DNA of 64,000 bases. Source: Faecousia sp. (GTDB lineage Bacteria; Bacillota; Clostridia; Oscillospirales; Oscillospiraceae). The notes under the pieces are model-generated. The model ran no database searches, was not told the origin of the DNA, and was given only the letters and a program-made list of their open reading frames with translations. Below are positions 25,889 to 34,708 of the stretch, piece by piece. Position 1 is the stretch's first letter. Every line of letters begins with the position of its first letter. Both the position numbers and the translations under genes were made by a program. The stretch is taken from contig JARIBV010000068.1 of the NCBI GenBank assembly GCA_029257335.1, positions 1 to 64,000 on the forward strand, read 5' to 3'.

Positions 25889-26974
25889 TTAACCCCTCTC
25901 TGCCTCAAACTTCTTCAGGCACTCCACCAGAGCTACCACGCCTTCCTTCGGCATAGCGTTGTAAATGGAGGCACGCAGGCCGCCTACGGACTTGTGGCCC
26001 TTCAGGTTGTCAAAGCCGGCCTTCTTGGTGTAGGCAATGACCTCGGCATCAAGATCCTTGGATTCGGTGACAAAGGGAACATTCATAAGGCTGCGCACAT
26101 CCTTGTCCACAGTGCCCTTGAACATCTTGGAGGAATCCAGGAAGTCATACAGGACCTTTGCCTTTTCCACATTGCGCTCGTTCATCGCCTCCAGGCCGCC
26201 GCGGTCCAGCAGGTACTTAAACACCTTGCCGCAGACATAAATTGCCCAGCAGTTGGGGGTGTTGTACATGGAGCCGGCACCGGCATGGGTGTCGTAGCGC
26301 AGATATACAGGGGTCTTGGGGTCCAGATCCTCACGGATCAGATCCTCGCGGATAATCACGATAGCCATACCGGCAGGTCCGATGTTCTTCTGCACGCCGC
26401 CGTAAATCACGCCGTAATCGGAAACATTACAGGGCTTGGACAGGAACATGGAGGACTGGTCGGAAACCAAGATCTTACCCTTGGTATCGGGCAGAGTCTG
26501 GTATGTAGTACCGTGAATGGTCTCGTTTTCGCAAATGTAGACATAGTCTGCGTTGTCCCGGATGGGCAGGTCGGTCAGGTCGGGGATATAGGAGTAGTTG
26601 CGATCCTCAGAGCTTGCAATGCACTTCACATCACCAAACTTCTTGGCCTCGGTGAACGCCTTCTTACTCCAGGCACCAGTGACGATGTAATCGGCTACAC
26701 CGTTCTTCATGAGGTTCATGGGAATCATGGAGAACTGCAAAGTGGCGCCGCCCTGGATGAACAACACCTTATAGTTGTCAGGGATGTTCATGAGCTTGCG
26801 GAGGTCAGCTTCGGCATTGTCGTAAATTTCCTGGAATACCTTTGAGCGATGAGACATTTCCATGACGCACATGCCAGAACCACGGTAGTTCAGCATTTCA
26901 TCCCGGATTTCTTCCAGCACTTCCACAGGCATAGTGGCAGGACCGGCAGAAAAATTGTAGGTGCGATCGTACAT
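25889..26974 (-). CDS. serC: Phosphoserine aminotransferase
   Basis: A 361-residue PLP-dependent transaminase that converts 3-phosphohydroxypyruvate to phosphoserine. The N-terminal YNFSAGPATMP motif defines the family and fixes the start at 26974, with AGGAGG upstream; the frame is open for about 50 more codons upstream without conservation. The PLP lysine lies in the GGVQKN segment. It is first in the serC-serA operon. Confidence 0.96.
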   Translation of the reverse strand: MYDRTYNFSAGPATMPVEVLEEIRDEMLNYRGSGMCVMEMSHRSKVFQEIYDNAEADLRKLMNIPDNYKVLFIQGGATLQFSMIPMNLMKNGVADYIVTGAWSKKAFTEAKKFGDVKCIASSEDRNYSYIPDLTDLPIRDNADYVYICENETIHGTTYQTLPDTKGKILVSDQSSMFLSKPCNVSDYGVIYGGVQKNIGPAGMAIVIIREDLIREDLDPKTPVYLRYDTHAGAGSMYNTPNCWAIYVCGKVFKYLLDRGGLEAMNERNVEKAKVLYDFLDSSKMFKGTVDKDVRSLMNVPFVTESKDLDAEVIAYTKKAGFDNLKGHKSVGGLRASIYNAMPKEGVVALVECLKKFEAERG

Positions 26975-27151
26975 ACTAAGAAACCTCCTGATAATGTTGG
27001 TAAAAGTCCTTGTCTGGCGAACACGCTCGCCTTTGATTTGAGTATAATCCACTTCTACAGATTTATCAACCCCTATTTCAGGTTTCCATATTCCTTTGGT
27101 TCTTTGCACAAAATAACCATAAGTTGCCTGCAATAAACAGGATTATATTAG

Positions 27152-28285
27152 TTAAATTGCAACAACACGCACCGATTGCTCCGGATTCTCTGGCTCAGAG
27201 GCAAACAGGCCATATAGCCTCTCGCAGCGACATTCTGCCGCCTGCCACGGATGTTCCATTTTCTTTCCTGAATTTACCACAAACTCCTTTGGCATTTTTC
27301 GCAGTGCCTGGCGGCCCAGCCCATTGAAGCCCAGTACACGGACATAGGGGGCATCCTCTTGCAGTTCCCTCTCCGTAAGGCCAAGAAACGCGCACATTGC
27401 CATGCGATTGAGCCGGCTTCTGGTGTAACGCTTGGACTTGGTTGCCTCCAGGATTCCTTCCAGGGTGTTATATTTTCGGCTGGCCTTCCAAAATCTGCGC
27501 CAGAGGCCCTCCGAGCCGTAAGGGATCCTTTCAAAATCTGCCTCTTCCATACTCCAAAGTTTGGCAAGGATCGCCCGCTCGCCATGCCGGAGACTATGGG
27601 CCGCTGCATCTGCATATAATGCATCGGCCGCCTGAGGTACAAACTCCGCAAGACTTTCCCCTCTGGCGATTCGGCCCCGCAGGGAGGTGGCAGAAGGATG
27701 TTCTCTTCGTGCAACGGGGTCGTGATAGTCCCCGGCTCGTTGAATCGGAACCGGTTCCATTAAGCCCCCCAGTTGTAAAATGGCCTTGCAGTACTCAACC
27801 CCCAGAATGTCATTGGGTTTTCTGAGAATTTCCGGATCCGCTCCCAGATCCCGGGCCGCCCTGGCCCGGGCGACAGGGAAGGAATCCCCTCTGTCCAGAT
27901 AGGGGCGCAGCGCTTCCTTTAATTGCGGCATAAGCAGTGTCTCCGCCGTGCGCAGCAGGGGCTCTTTCTCTCCGGTCTCCGCCCCAAAGCACAGCTTTTC
28001 CACCCCCAGGCGCTGCAAATTGGCCACCGCCCCCTTTGCAAAGCCCTCCGCAGAGCGCAAAGAGACATTCACGGGAAGCTCCAAAACCAGATCTGCACCG
28101 CCCAGCAGTGCCGCTTTGGTCCGCACCTGGGGAGCATAGACCGCCGGTTCTCCCCGCTGCACAAAACGGCCGCTCATGATGCAGACCACTGCTGATTCAG
28201 GGAATTTTTCCTTCACCCAGCGAATCTGGTGTGCATGACCCCGGTGAAAGGGGTTGTATTCACAGATAATTCCGACAGTTTCCAT
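27152..28285 (-). CDS. tmcAL: tRNA(Met) cytidine acetate ligase
   Basis: A 377-residue nucleotidyltransferase-like enzyme that activates acetate with ATP to acetylate the wobble cytidine of elongator tRNA-Met. It has the N-terminal EYNPFHRGH motif (HxGH) and IMSGRFVQRGEPA segment of the family. The ATG at 28285 is preferred, with AAGGTGAG at 8 bp. It is divergently oriented from ackA, with about 150 bp between them. Use of acetate as substrate makes its neighbourhood with acetate kinase notable, but that may be chance. Confidence 0.92.
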   Translation of the reverse strand: METVGIICEYNPFHRGHAHQIRWVKEKFPESAVVCIMSGRFVQRGEPAVYAPQVRTKAALLGGADLVLELPVNVSLRSAEGFAKGAVANLQRLGVEKLCFGAETGEKEPLLRTAETLLMPQLKEALRPYLDRGDSFPVARARAARDLGADPEILRKPNDILGVEYCKAILQLGGLMEPVPIQRAGDYHDPVARREHPSATSLRGRIARGESLAEFVPQAADALYADAAAHSLRHGERAILAKLWSMEEADFERIPYGSEGLWRRFWKASRKYNTLEGILEATKSKRYTRSRLNRMAMCAFLGLTERELQEDAPYVRVLGFNGLGRQALRKMPKEFVVNSGKKMEHPWQAAECRCERLYGLFASEPENPEQSVRVVAI

Positions 28286-28336
28286 AGATACCACTCACCT
28301 TTTTTAAGAAATTTAGAAAAATTTTGCAATAAGTAC

Positions 28337-28365
28337 TTGTAGGATTTGGGAAAATGGTATAAAAT
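28337..28365 (+). promoter_or_regulatory. Promoter of ackA
   Basis: TTGTAG (28337-28342), 17-bp spacer, TAAAAT (28360-28365). The -10 hexamer is the same as at acsA. Confidence 0.65.
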
Positions 28366-28437
28366 AGTTCGAGGTATGTCTATCCTATCACAAGATAGGT
28401 AAAAATGAAATCAAAGATTACAGGAGGATGATTCAAA

Positions 28438-29628
28438 ATGAACATTCTGGTTATCAACGCTGGCAGCTCCAGCCTCAAGTATCAGTTGATGGATCCGGAG
28501 ACCGGCGTCGTTTCCGCCAAGGGCCTGTGTGAGCGTATCTACATCGACGGCCGTCTGACCCACAAGGTTGGCGAAAAGAAGGTTGTCAAGGAGATTGCCA
28601 TGCCCAGCCACTCCGAGGCCATTGCTGCCGTTCTGGACATTCTGGTTGACCCCGTAGACGGTGTCATCAAGAGCACCGACGAGATCGACGCTGTTGGCCA
28701 CCGGGTGCTGCACGGCGGTATGAAGTTCAGCGATTCCTGCATCATTGACGATCAGGTAATCAAGGCCATTGAAGCCTGCATCCCTCTGGGACCTCTGCAT
28801 AACCCCGCCAACCTCATGGGCATCCGTGCCTGCCAGGCCGTTATGCCCAAGACCCCTCAGGTTGCCGTGTTCGACACCGCATTCCATATGACCATGCCTC
28901 CCAAGGCTTACCGTTATGCCATTCCCACCGAGTACTTCGAAAATGACGATATCCGCCGCTATGGCTTCCACGGCACCTCTCACAAGTTCATTGCCCGCCG
29001 GGCCGCAGAGCTCATGGGCACCAAGAACTTTAAGTTGGTGAACTGCCATCTGGGCAACGGTTCTTCCATGTCCGCTGTGATGGACGGCAAGTGCCAGGAT
29101 ACCTCCATGGGCCTGTCTCCTCTGGCCGGTGTGCCTATGGGTACCCGCTGCGGTGACATCGACGCCTGCGTGGTCCAGTTCCTGTGCAACAAGTACAACA
29201 TGAGTGTTGACGAATGCCTCACCATGCTGAACAAGAAGTCCGGCGTTCTGGGCATGTCCGGCGTTTCCTCCGACTTCCGTGATCTGGAAGCCGGCGCCAG
29301 CAACGGCAACGAGGCCTGCCAGCTTGCTCTGGACAAGTTCGCTTACGAATGTGCCAAGTATGTGGGTGCTTACGCCGCTGCCATGAACGGCATTGATATG
29401 CTGACCTTTACCGCCGGTGTGGGCGAGAATGGCTCTGCCGTCCGTGCCGCCATCTGTGAGTATCTGGGCTTCCTGGGTGTTAAGATTGACCCCGAGAAGA
29501 ACGATGTTCATGGCAAAGAGGCCCTGATCTCCACTCCCGACTCCAAGGTTCAGGTTTGGGTCATCCCCACCAACGAAGAGCTGATGATCGCTCAGGACAC
29601 CGCTGAGCTGGTCAATGCTGCAAAGTAA
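28438..29628 (+). CDS. ackA: Acetate kinase
   Basis: A 396-residue ASKHA-fold kinase that interconverts acetyl phosphate plus ADP and acetate plus ATP. The N-terminal VINAGSSSLKYQL motif and the HGTSHKF and NCHLGNG segments are diagnostic. In acetogens this is the substrate-level ATP-yielding step. It lies 5 kb from acsB but no phosphotransacetylase gene is adjacent. The ATG follows AGGAGG, and codon bias is strong, like the acs genes. Confidence 0.97.
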   Translation: MNILVINAGSSSLKYQLMDPETGVVSAKGLCERIYIDGRLTHKVGEKKVVKEIAMPSHSEAIAAVLDILVDPVDGVIKSTDEIDAVGHRVLHGGMKFSDSCIIDDQVIKAIEACIPLGPLHNPANLMGIRACQAVMPKTPQVAVFDTAFHMTMPPKAYRYAIPTEYFENDDIRRYGFHGTSHKFIARRAAELMGTKNFKLVNCHLGNGSSMSAVMDGKCQDTSMGLSPLAGVPMGTRCGDIDACVVQFLCNKYNMSVDECLTMLNKKSGVLGMSGVSSDFRDLEAGASNGNEACQLALDKFAYECAKYVGAYAAAMNGIDMLTFTAGVGENGSAVRAAICEYLGFLGVKIDPEKNDVHGKEALISTPDSKVQVWVIPTNEELMIAQDTAELVNAAK

Positions 29629-29640
29629 TTTTGTTTTTCT

Positions 29641-29672
29641 AAAAAGCGGAAGCCCATGGGCTTCCGCTTTTT
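29641..29672 (+). terminator. Terminator after ackA
   Basis: A near-perfect 32-bp palindrome, AAAAAGCGGAAGCCC paired with its complement, ending in TTTTT. Confidence 0.92.
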
Positions 29673-29725
29673 GAGAATCAGCCACTTTTTCCTCTGTAAC
29701 TTATATAAAAAAGGAGAAGATCACC

Positions 29726-30925
29726 ATGGAAACTGTATCCCAGCGCTTCTTGCGTTATGTCGCCTTTGCTACCACCTCCAATGAAGACTGTGAAGCCTGC
29801 CCCTCCACCCCAGAGCAGAAGGTTCTGGGTGCTGCCCTGGTAGAGGAAATGAAGGACATGGGCATCCGGGATGCCTATATGGATCAGGACGGATATGTTT
29901 ACGGCACCGTGCCCGGTGACCCCGGCAAGCCCGTGATCGGCCTGGTTGCCCACATGGACACCGCCCCTGATATGAGCGGCACCAATGTTACCCCGAAAAT
30001 CGTGGAGTATCAGGGCGGTGATATCGTCCTGAACGAAGCAGAACACATCGTTCTGTCCCCTGCTCAATTCCCCAGCCTGAACCGCAACATTGGAAAGCAT
30101 CTCATTGTCACTGACGGGACCACCCTTCTGGGCGCCGATGACAAAGCCGGCGTAGCCGAGATCCTGACTGCCGCTCAGATTCTCTTAAACAGCAAGGAGC
30201 CTCATTGTACCCTTCGCATCGGTTTCACCCCCGATGAGGAAATCGGCCGGGGTGCTGACCGCTTCAATGTGAAGGACTTTGGTGCAGATTTCGCCTACAC
30301 CGCCGATGGCGGCACCATTGGCGAACTGGAGTACGAAAACTTCAATGCCGCCGGTGCCACTGTCGTATTCCATGGACGCAACATTCATCCCGGCAGCGCA
30401 AAAAATCAGATGATCAATTCTCAGCTGATCGCCATGGAATTTAACGGTCTGCTGCCTGTGAATGCCCGCCCTGAGTATACGGAAGGCTACGAAGGCTTTG
30501 TCATGCTGACCTCCATGGAGGGCAGCGTGGAGCTGAGCCAGCTCCGCTATATTATCAGAGACCATGACATGGAAAAATTTCAGGCCAAAAAGCAGCTCCT
30601 GGAAGAAATCACCCGGTTCCTCAACACCAAATATGGAGAAGGCACCGTGGAGCTGACCGTGAAGGACAGCTACTACAACATGAAGGAAAAGATCCTTCCC
30701 GTAATGCATATCATTGAAAGAGCAAAAAATGCCATGCAGGCAGTGGGCATGCATCCTGTAGAGGTGCCCGTCCGCGGCGGCACAGACGGCGCCAGACTCT
30801 CCTATATGGGTCTGCCCTGTCCCAATCTGTGCACCGGTGGCGAAAACTACCACGGAAGATATGAGTATATTCCCGTGGAGGACATGGAAGCCTGCGTCCA
30901 GATGCTGGTGGAAATTCTGAAGTAA
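29726..30925 (+). CDS. pepT: Peptidase T (tripeptidase)
   Basis: A 399-residue M20 metallopeptidase that removes the N-terminal residue from tripeptides. Zinc ligands are in AHMDTAPD, GADDKAG and TPDEEIGRGAD, and the C-terminal His region is present. Length is standard (about 410). It has its own ribosome binding site (AAGGAG) and terminator. Amino-acid scavenging would suit a gut anaerobe with an active glutamate dehydrogenase. Confidence 0.95.
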   Translation: METVSQRFLRYVAFATTSNEDCEACPSTPEQKVLGAALVEEMKDMGIRDAYMDQDGYVYGTVPGDPGKPVIGLVAHMDTAPDMSGTNVTPKIVEYQGGDIVLNEAEHIVLSPAQFPSLNRNIGKHLIVTDGTTLLGADDKAGVAEILTAAQILLNSKEPHCTLRIGFTPDEEIGRGADRFNVKDFGADFAYTADGGTIGELEYENFNAAGATVVFHGRNIHPGSAKNQMINSQLIAMEFNGLLPVNARPEYTEGYEGFVMLTSMEGSVELSQLRYIIRDHDMEKFQAKKQLLEEITRFLNTKYGEGTVELTVKDSYYNMKEKILPVMHIIERAKNAMQAVGMHPVEVPVRGGTDGARLSYMGLPCPNLCTGGENYHGRYEYIPVEDMEACVQMLVEILK

Positions 30926-30936
30926 TGCAAACGCTT

Positions 30937-30977
30937 TGCTGTCTTTGGCAGTTTCCCTGCCAAAGACAGCATTCTTT
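30937..30977 (+). terminator. Terminator after pepT
   Basis: A 14-bp perfect stem (30937-30950 with 30958-30971) followed by TTCTTTC. Confidence 0.75.
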
Positions 30978-30997
30978 CATGTATTGGAGAAATCAAG

Positions 30998-31786
30998 GTG
31001 TTATATTGGAAGCAAAACATATTTTCAGGCATCGCAAAGATATTCACTAAATCGGATGATTCTGTGGATCTTCAAAAACTTCCGGATCTCTGGAAAAAGA
31101 ATACCGCAAAGCCCAGCGTTTCCTTTGCACTGACCAAGGAGTCTGTCAGCCGAAGCTATGTGGGAGGACCCAATCTGGGGCCTGCTCCTGTGGATGCAGC
31201 CGGGCAGCCTATGCGCCAGCTCTGCACATTATATTGCAGTGAGTTGCCCCCTATAGAGGGTTTCCCCCAAAAAGGGATTCTGCGTTTCTTTCTGTCCGAC
31301 AAGGAGGACCTGGGCTTAGACTCCCGCAGCCCCACCAAACAAAGCTGGTTTCGTGTGCTGTATCAGGAGGAAGAACTTCTGCTTCCCCGTGAAGCTCCTC
31401 CTGCCAGTGCATATTTTCCGATTCGTGAGCAATATTTTCTGCAATTTTCCTTAGAGCCTCAGCAACCCATGTCTGTGTGCAGTTGGCAATACGCAAAAGC
31501 CTGCTCTTTGCTCCACGTTTCAGAGGATGACGAGCAAATCATGGAGCTTCTGGAAAAGACCTTCCCTGCCGGAGGGCACCGGATCGGCGGCTACCCCAAA
31601 TTCACTCAGGATGATCCACGCAGGGCAAACACTCTGCAAAGGTTCGATACCCTTCTGTTACAGCTGGATGCAAAGGACCCCCTGGTGGAAATTGGGGATT
31701 GTGGTGTATTGAATTTCTTCATCCCTAAGAAAAACCTGAAAAACCTGGATTTTTCAGAGGTTCTGTATTGGTGGGACTGCTATTAA
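30998..31786 (+). CDS. YwqG-like protein (DUF1963)
   Basis: A 262-residue soluble protein that looks like the DUF1963/YwqG family: the Gly-Gly-x-Pro segment near residue 50, an IEGFPQKGILRFFLS region, a central Gly-Gly-Tyr-Pro segment and a C-terminal GDCGVLNFFI segment. The start is GTG at 30998 with GGAG at 8 bp. The function of the family is unknown; members occur widely in Firmicutes and are sometimes linked to polymorphic toxins. Nothing in the neighbourhood suggests a specific role. Confidence 0.75.
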   Translation: MLYWKQNIFSGIAKIFTKSDDSVDLQKLPDLWKKNTAKPSVSFALTKESVSRSYVGGPNLGPAPVDAAGQPMRQLCTLYCSELPPIEGFPQKGILRFFLSDKEDLGLDSRSPTKQSWFRVLYQEEELLLPREAPPASAYFPIREQYFLQFSLEPQQPMSVCSWQYAKACSLLHVSEDDEQIMELLEKTFPAGGHRIGGYPKFTQDDPRRANTLQRFDTLLLQLDAKDPLVEIGDCGVLNFFIPKKNLKNLDFSEVLYWWDCY

Positions 31787-31788
31787 AA

Positions 31789-31829
31789 AATCGGAGTCTG
31801 GTATCCCTTCCAGACTCCGATTATTTTTA
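31789..31829. terminator. Bidirectional terminator between DUF1963 and MATE genes
   Basis: An 11-bp stem (31791-31801 with 31810-31820) flanked by T-rich sequence on both strands, between convergent genes. Confidence 0.85.
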
Positions 31830-33227
31830 TGGTTCCACAAGGCCTTCCTTTGCCAGAGGATTCCATTTTCCCGTCAGATAGCAGCCCAAAAACAGAGCAA
31901 ACAGCAGCAGATTGTGAAGGATCATACAGGCCCAGGCCGCAATGAGACCCATGTGCAGAAAGTGGGTGCAAATAAATGTACCGACAATCCGAATGCCCCA
32001 CATTCCCAGCAAATTATAGACAAAGGGGGTTTTGGTGTTTCCGACTCCCAGAAGCAGTCCCTCCACAATGATGGAAAACCCAAAAAACGGTTCTGATACC
32101 GCCACCATTTGCAGAACAGTCGTTCCCAGGTCAATGACTTCCTGACTGCCGGAGAAAATTCCAACAAGGGGACGGGCCGTAAAGAACAGCGCCGCACCGG
32201 AAATAATCATCAGTCCGATCTCGATGGGCAGGAACATGGCTGCCAGATCTTTCATCTTCTTCTGGTCTTTTGCGCCGTAAGCATTGCCCGACAGTGTCGC
32301 AGCTGCGGTCTGCATTCCGTAGCCGGGGATATAGAAGGCAGATTCCACCGTATTGGCAATGGTATGCGCCGCCGTGGATACATCCCCCAATGCGTTAATC
32401 ATCGAAGCGAAGGCCACATAACCCAGAGAAGTGGCAAACCGCTGGAGCATATTGGGCAGAGCCGTTCTGAGACAGGGTCTGAGAATGGTCATATCCGGGC
32501 GGATTTTCTCATGTCTGGGAGAAATTTCAGGGTGCCGCCACAGAACCCAAGTGATATGAATACCGCCCACCGTAAAGGCCAGCGCACTGGCTGCCGCAGC
32601 GCCAACCACACCCCAGTCAGCACCGGGCATGGTGAAGGTGATCCCCAGAAGGGAGACCACTCTGGTGGGATAGATCAGCAGGAAATTCAAAATCACATTG
32701 ATGACATTGATCACAATGCCCACTTTCATGGGGGTCTTGGTGTCTCCTGCCGCCCGGAGGACCGTGCCAAATATAATGGTAGCCGTTCTGGGCAGCATGG
32801 GCAGATACATAATCAGAAAATACTGCGCAGCCAGCGGCTGAATGGCCGGATCTACCTGCATCCACTTGGGAATCATACTGCTGAGTCCTACGGTAAGTAC
32901 AGTAAAGGCGACACCGCAGACCAATGTCGCAAACACCGCCTGCCCCGATGCCTTGCAGGCCAGATCCCGGTCATTGGCACCATAGGCTTTGGCAATCAGG
33001 GATAAGAAACCGATGCCCAGCGCAGAAATGGTACTGCCGATCAGCCAGTTCACTGTTGTTGTGGCACCAACCGCCGCAGTTGCCTGGGTGCCCAGAGCAC
33101 CGACCATGGCCGTATCAATATATTGCACTGCCGTCTGCATCAGCTGTTCCAGCATGGTGGGCCAGGCCAAAGCCATAATGACCATTGCCATCTGAAAGCC
33201 GCTTCTTTGCCGTAAAGGTGTTTTCAT
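31827..33227 (-). CDS. MATE family efflux transporter (second)
   Basis: A 466-residue 12-helix MATE transporter, distinct from the one at 12451-13845. The N-terminal region has LAWPTMLEQLMQTAVQYIDT, typical of the NorM/DinF-like branch. The second ATG (33227) has better spacing from AGAGG than the first (33233). It stands alone. Substrate and coupling ion cannot be assigned. Confidence 0.93.
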   Translation of the reverse strand: MKTPLRQRSGFQMAMVIMALAWPTMLEQLMQTAVQYIDTAMVGALGTQATAAVGATTTVNWLIGSTISALGIGFLSLIAKAYGANDRDLACKASGQAVFATLVCGVAFTVLTVGLSSMIPKWMQVDPAIQPLAAQYFLIMYLPMLPRTATIIFGTVLRAAGDTKTPMKVGIVINVINVILNFLLIYPTRVVSLLGITFTMPGADWGVVGAAAASALAFTVGGIHITWVLWRHPEISPRHEKIRPDMTILRPCLRTALPNMLQRFATSLGYVAFASMINALGDVSTAAHTIANTVESAFYIPGYGMQTAAATLSGNAYGAKDQKKMKDLAAMFLPIEIGLMIISGAALFFTARPLVGIFSGSQEVIDLGTTVLQMVAVSEPFFGFSIIVEGLLLGVGNTKTPFVYNLLGMWGIRIVGTFICTHFLHMGLIAAWACMILHNLLLFALFLGCYLTGKWNPLAKEGLVEP

Positions 33228-33366
33228 ACGCATTTCCTCTCTCTGTTTCTCTCTAATTCTGGCAGGCTATAAAAGCCCACTTTAATTATTCTACCATATG
33301 CTCCATCAAAAAGGCAAGAGTAAGCCTCCGTATCGGCCCTCTGCAAATGCTGCCGCCCCTGTGGGC

Positions 33367-33397
33367 AAAAAAAGAGTCGTCCAAAACGGACGACTCT
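33367..33397 (-). terminator. Terminator of the rpsF operon
   Basis: A 10-bp stem (33373-33382 with 33388-33397) followed on the minus strand by TTTTTT, 17 bp after the rpsR stop. Confidence 0.88.
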
Positions 33398-33413
33398 TAA
33401 AAATCACATTGGA

Positions 33414-33647
33414 TTAGTCAGCCACATAGGGCAGCAGAGCGATCTGACGGGCGCGCTTAATGGCGACGGTCAGCTGACGCTGATGAGCGGCGCAGGTACC
33501 AGTGGTACGGCGGGGCAGAATCTTGCCACGCTCGGACAGGTAACGGCGGAGCTTTGCGGTATCTTCGTAATCGATGTGAGTCATCTTATCCACGCAGAAC
33601 ATGCAAACCTTCTTGCGCTTGCGGGGACGGACGCGATCGTTAGCCAT
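33414..33647 (-). CDS. rpsR: 30S ribosomal protein S18
   Basis: A 77-residue S18, which binds S6 in the platform of the 30S subunit. The N-terminal Cys-Met-Phe-Cys pair and a third Cys in TGTCAAHQR mark the zinc-binding (C+) form. It is last in the rpsF-ssb-rpsR operon, the canonical order. Confidence 0.97.
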   Translation of the reverse strand: MANDRVRPRKRKKVCMFCVDKMTHIDYEDTAKLRRYLSERGKILPRRTTGTCAAHQRQLTVAIKRARQIALLPYVAD

Positions 33648-33694
33648 GGTAATCCTCCTTCATCAAATACTCTTTTTGGAAAATTTTGTGGGAC

Positions 33695-34204
33695 TTAGAA
33701 CGGCAGCTGGCCGTCGTCCTCCAGCATAGCGAAATCGCTGACCGGAGCGGCGGGAGCAGGAGCAGCGTTATAGTTTGCAGGATTGATGGGGGCGTTGTAG
33801 CTGCCGGAGCCGTAGCTGTTGCCAGCGCTATAGCCACCGCCGGAGTAGCTGCTATTGGAATAGCCGCCACTTTCGCCATCCCGCTTGCTGTCGCCGAAGT
33901 AGACATTGTCTGCCACGACCTCAGCGCTGCGGCGCTTGTTGCCATCTTTGTCGTTCCAGTTCCGGATCTGAAGCCGACCTGAGACTACTGCCATGCGGCC
34001 CTTGGCGAAGTACTTGGAGACGAACTCCGCAGTCTGACGCCATGCCACGATGTCAATAAAATCCGTTTCCCTCTCGCCGCTTTCCTTGGAACCGAAGTCC
34101 CGGTCAACGGCAATGGAGAAGGAAGCCACGGCAATTCCGCTGCCAGTGCGGCGGAGTTCCGGGTCCCGGGTAAGGCGACCCATGAGAACAATATGGTTCA
34201 GCAT
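33695..34204 (-). CDS. ssb: Single-stranded DNA-binding protein
   Basis: A 169-residue SSB with an N-terminal OB fold (residues 1 to about 110), a Gly/Ser/Tyr/Ala-rich disordered linker, and the acidic C-terminal tip ending DDGQLPF that recruits replication and repair partners. It lies between rpsF and rpsR as in most Firmicutes, with its own AGGAGG. Confidence 0.97.
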   Translation of the reverse strand: MLNHIVLMGRLTRDPELRRTGSGIAVASFSIAVDRDFGSKESGERETDFIDIVAWRQTAEFVSKYFAKGRMAVVSGRLQIRNWNDKDGNKRRSAEVVADNVYFGDSKRDGESGGYSNSSYSGGGYSAGNSYGSGSYNAPINPANYNAAPAPAAPVSDFAMLEDDGQLPF

Positions 34205-34215
34205 GGTAATCCTCC

Positions 34216-34512
34216 TTAGACTTCTTCGTCGGTGATGATGTGGCGGAGCACACCTTCGGTGATGTTGAGCACACGATCCAGCTCAGCGGGGAGCTGAGGC
34301 TTGCACTCGCAGATCATCCGGACGTAGTAGCCCTCGGGCAGATCGTTGATGGGGTAAGCCAGACGGCGCTTGCCCAGCTCATCCAAGCTGACAAGAGTAC
34401 CCTCCGCTTCAACCATCGCCTTGAACTTTTCCACAAGAGCAGCGATGCCCTCTTCGCCCTGAGCGGGGTCGAGGATGTAGATCACCTTGTACTTAGCGGA
34501 AATCTTAGCCAT
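34216..34512 (-). CDS. rpsF: 30S ribosomal protein S6
   Basis: A 98-residue S6, first in the operon with ssb and rpsR. The ATG at 34512, with AGGAGG at 8 bp, is chosen over an upstream in-frame start that would overlap the leader hairpin. The KYKVIYILDP start is typical. Confidence 0.95.
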   Translation of the reverse strand: MAKISAKYKVIYILDPAQGEEGIAALVEKFKAMVEAEGTLVSLDELGKRRLAYPINDLPEGYYVRMICECKPQLPAELDRVLNITEGVLRHIITDEEV

Positions 34513-34540
34513 GTTTGTTGCACCTCCTTTTGGACTTTTG

Positions 34541-34583
34541 GCCACCGCGGCTACGGTGGCAAGGGCCTGTCATACACAGGCCC
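34541..34583 (-). promoter_or_regulatory. S6:S18-type leader of the rpsF operon
   Basis: The mRNA leader forms two hairpins: 34563-34570 with 34576-34583, and 34541-34560, whose stem GCCACCG/CGGTGGC closes a loop region containing CCG. In many bacteria the S6:S18 complex binds a CCG in this leader and represses its own operon. Position and sequence fit that model; the exact fold is inferred. Confidence 0.65.
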
Positions 34584-34587
34584 GGCT

Positions 34588-34616
34588 ATTATATCCAATT
34601 TCCTTCTATTTGTCAA
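34588..34616 (-). promoter_or_regulatory. Consensus promoter of the rpsF operon
   Basis: TTGACA (34611-34616), 17-bp spacer, TATAAT (34588-34593) on the minus strand, a perfect sigma-A match. Confidence 0.93.
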
Positions 34617-34647
34617 GTAATTTCCACGAAAGAAATCCGAAAAATTG

Positions 34648-34685
34648 CAAAAAGGCCTGTAATCCCATGGACAACAGGCCTTTTT
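34648..34685 (-). terminator. Terminator after the cysteine desulfurase
   Basis: An 11-bp stem (34650-34660 with 34674-34684) flanked by A-run and T-run, so it could work on both strands. It follows the minus-strand gene. Confidence 0.8.
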
Positions 34686-34708
34686 GATGTCTGCACGATG
34701 GTTTTTGC

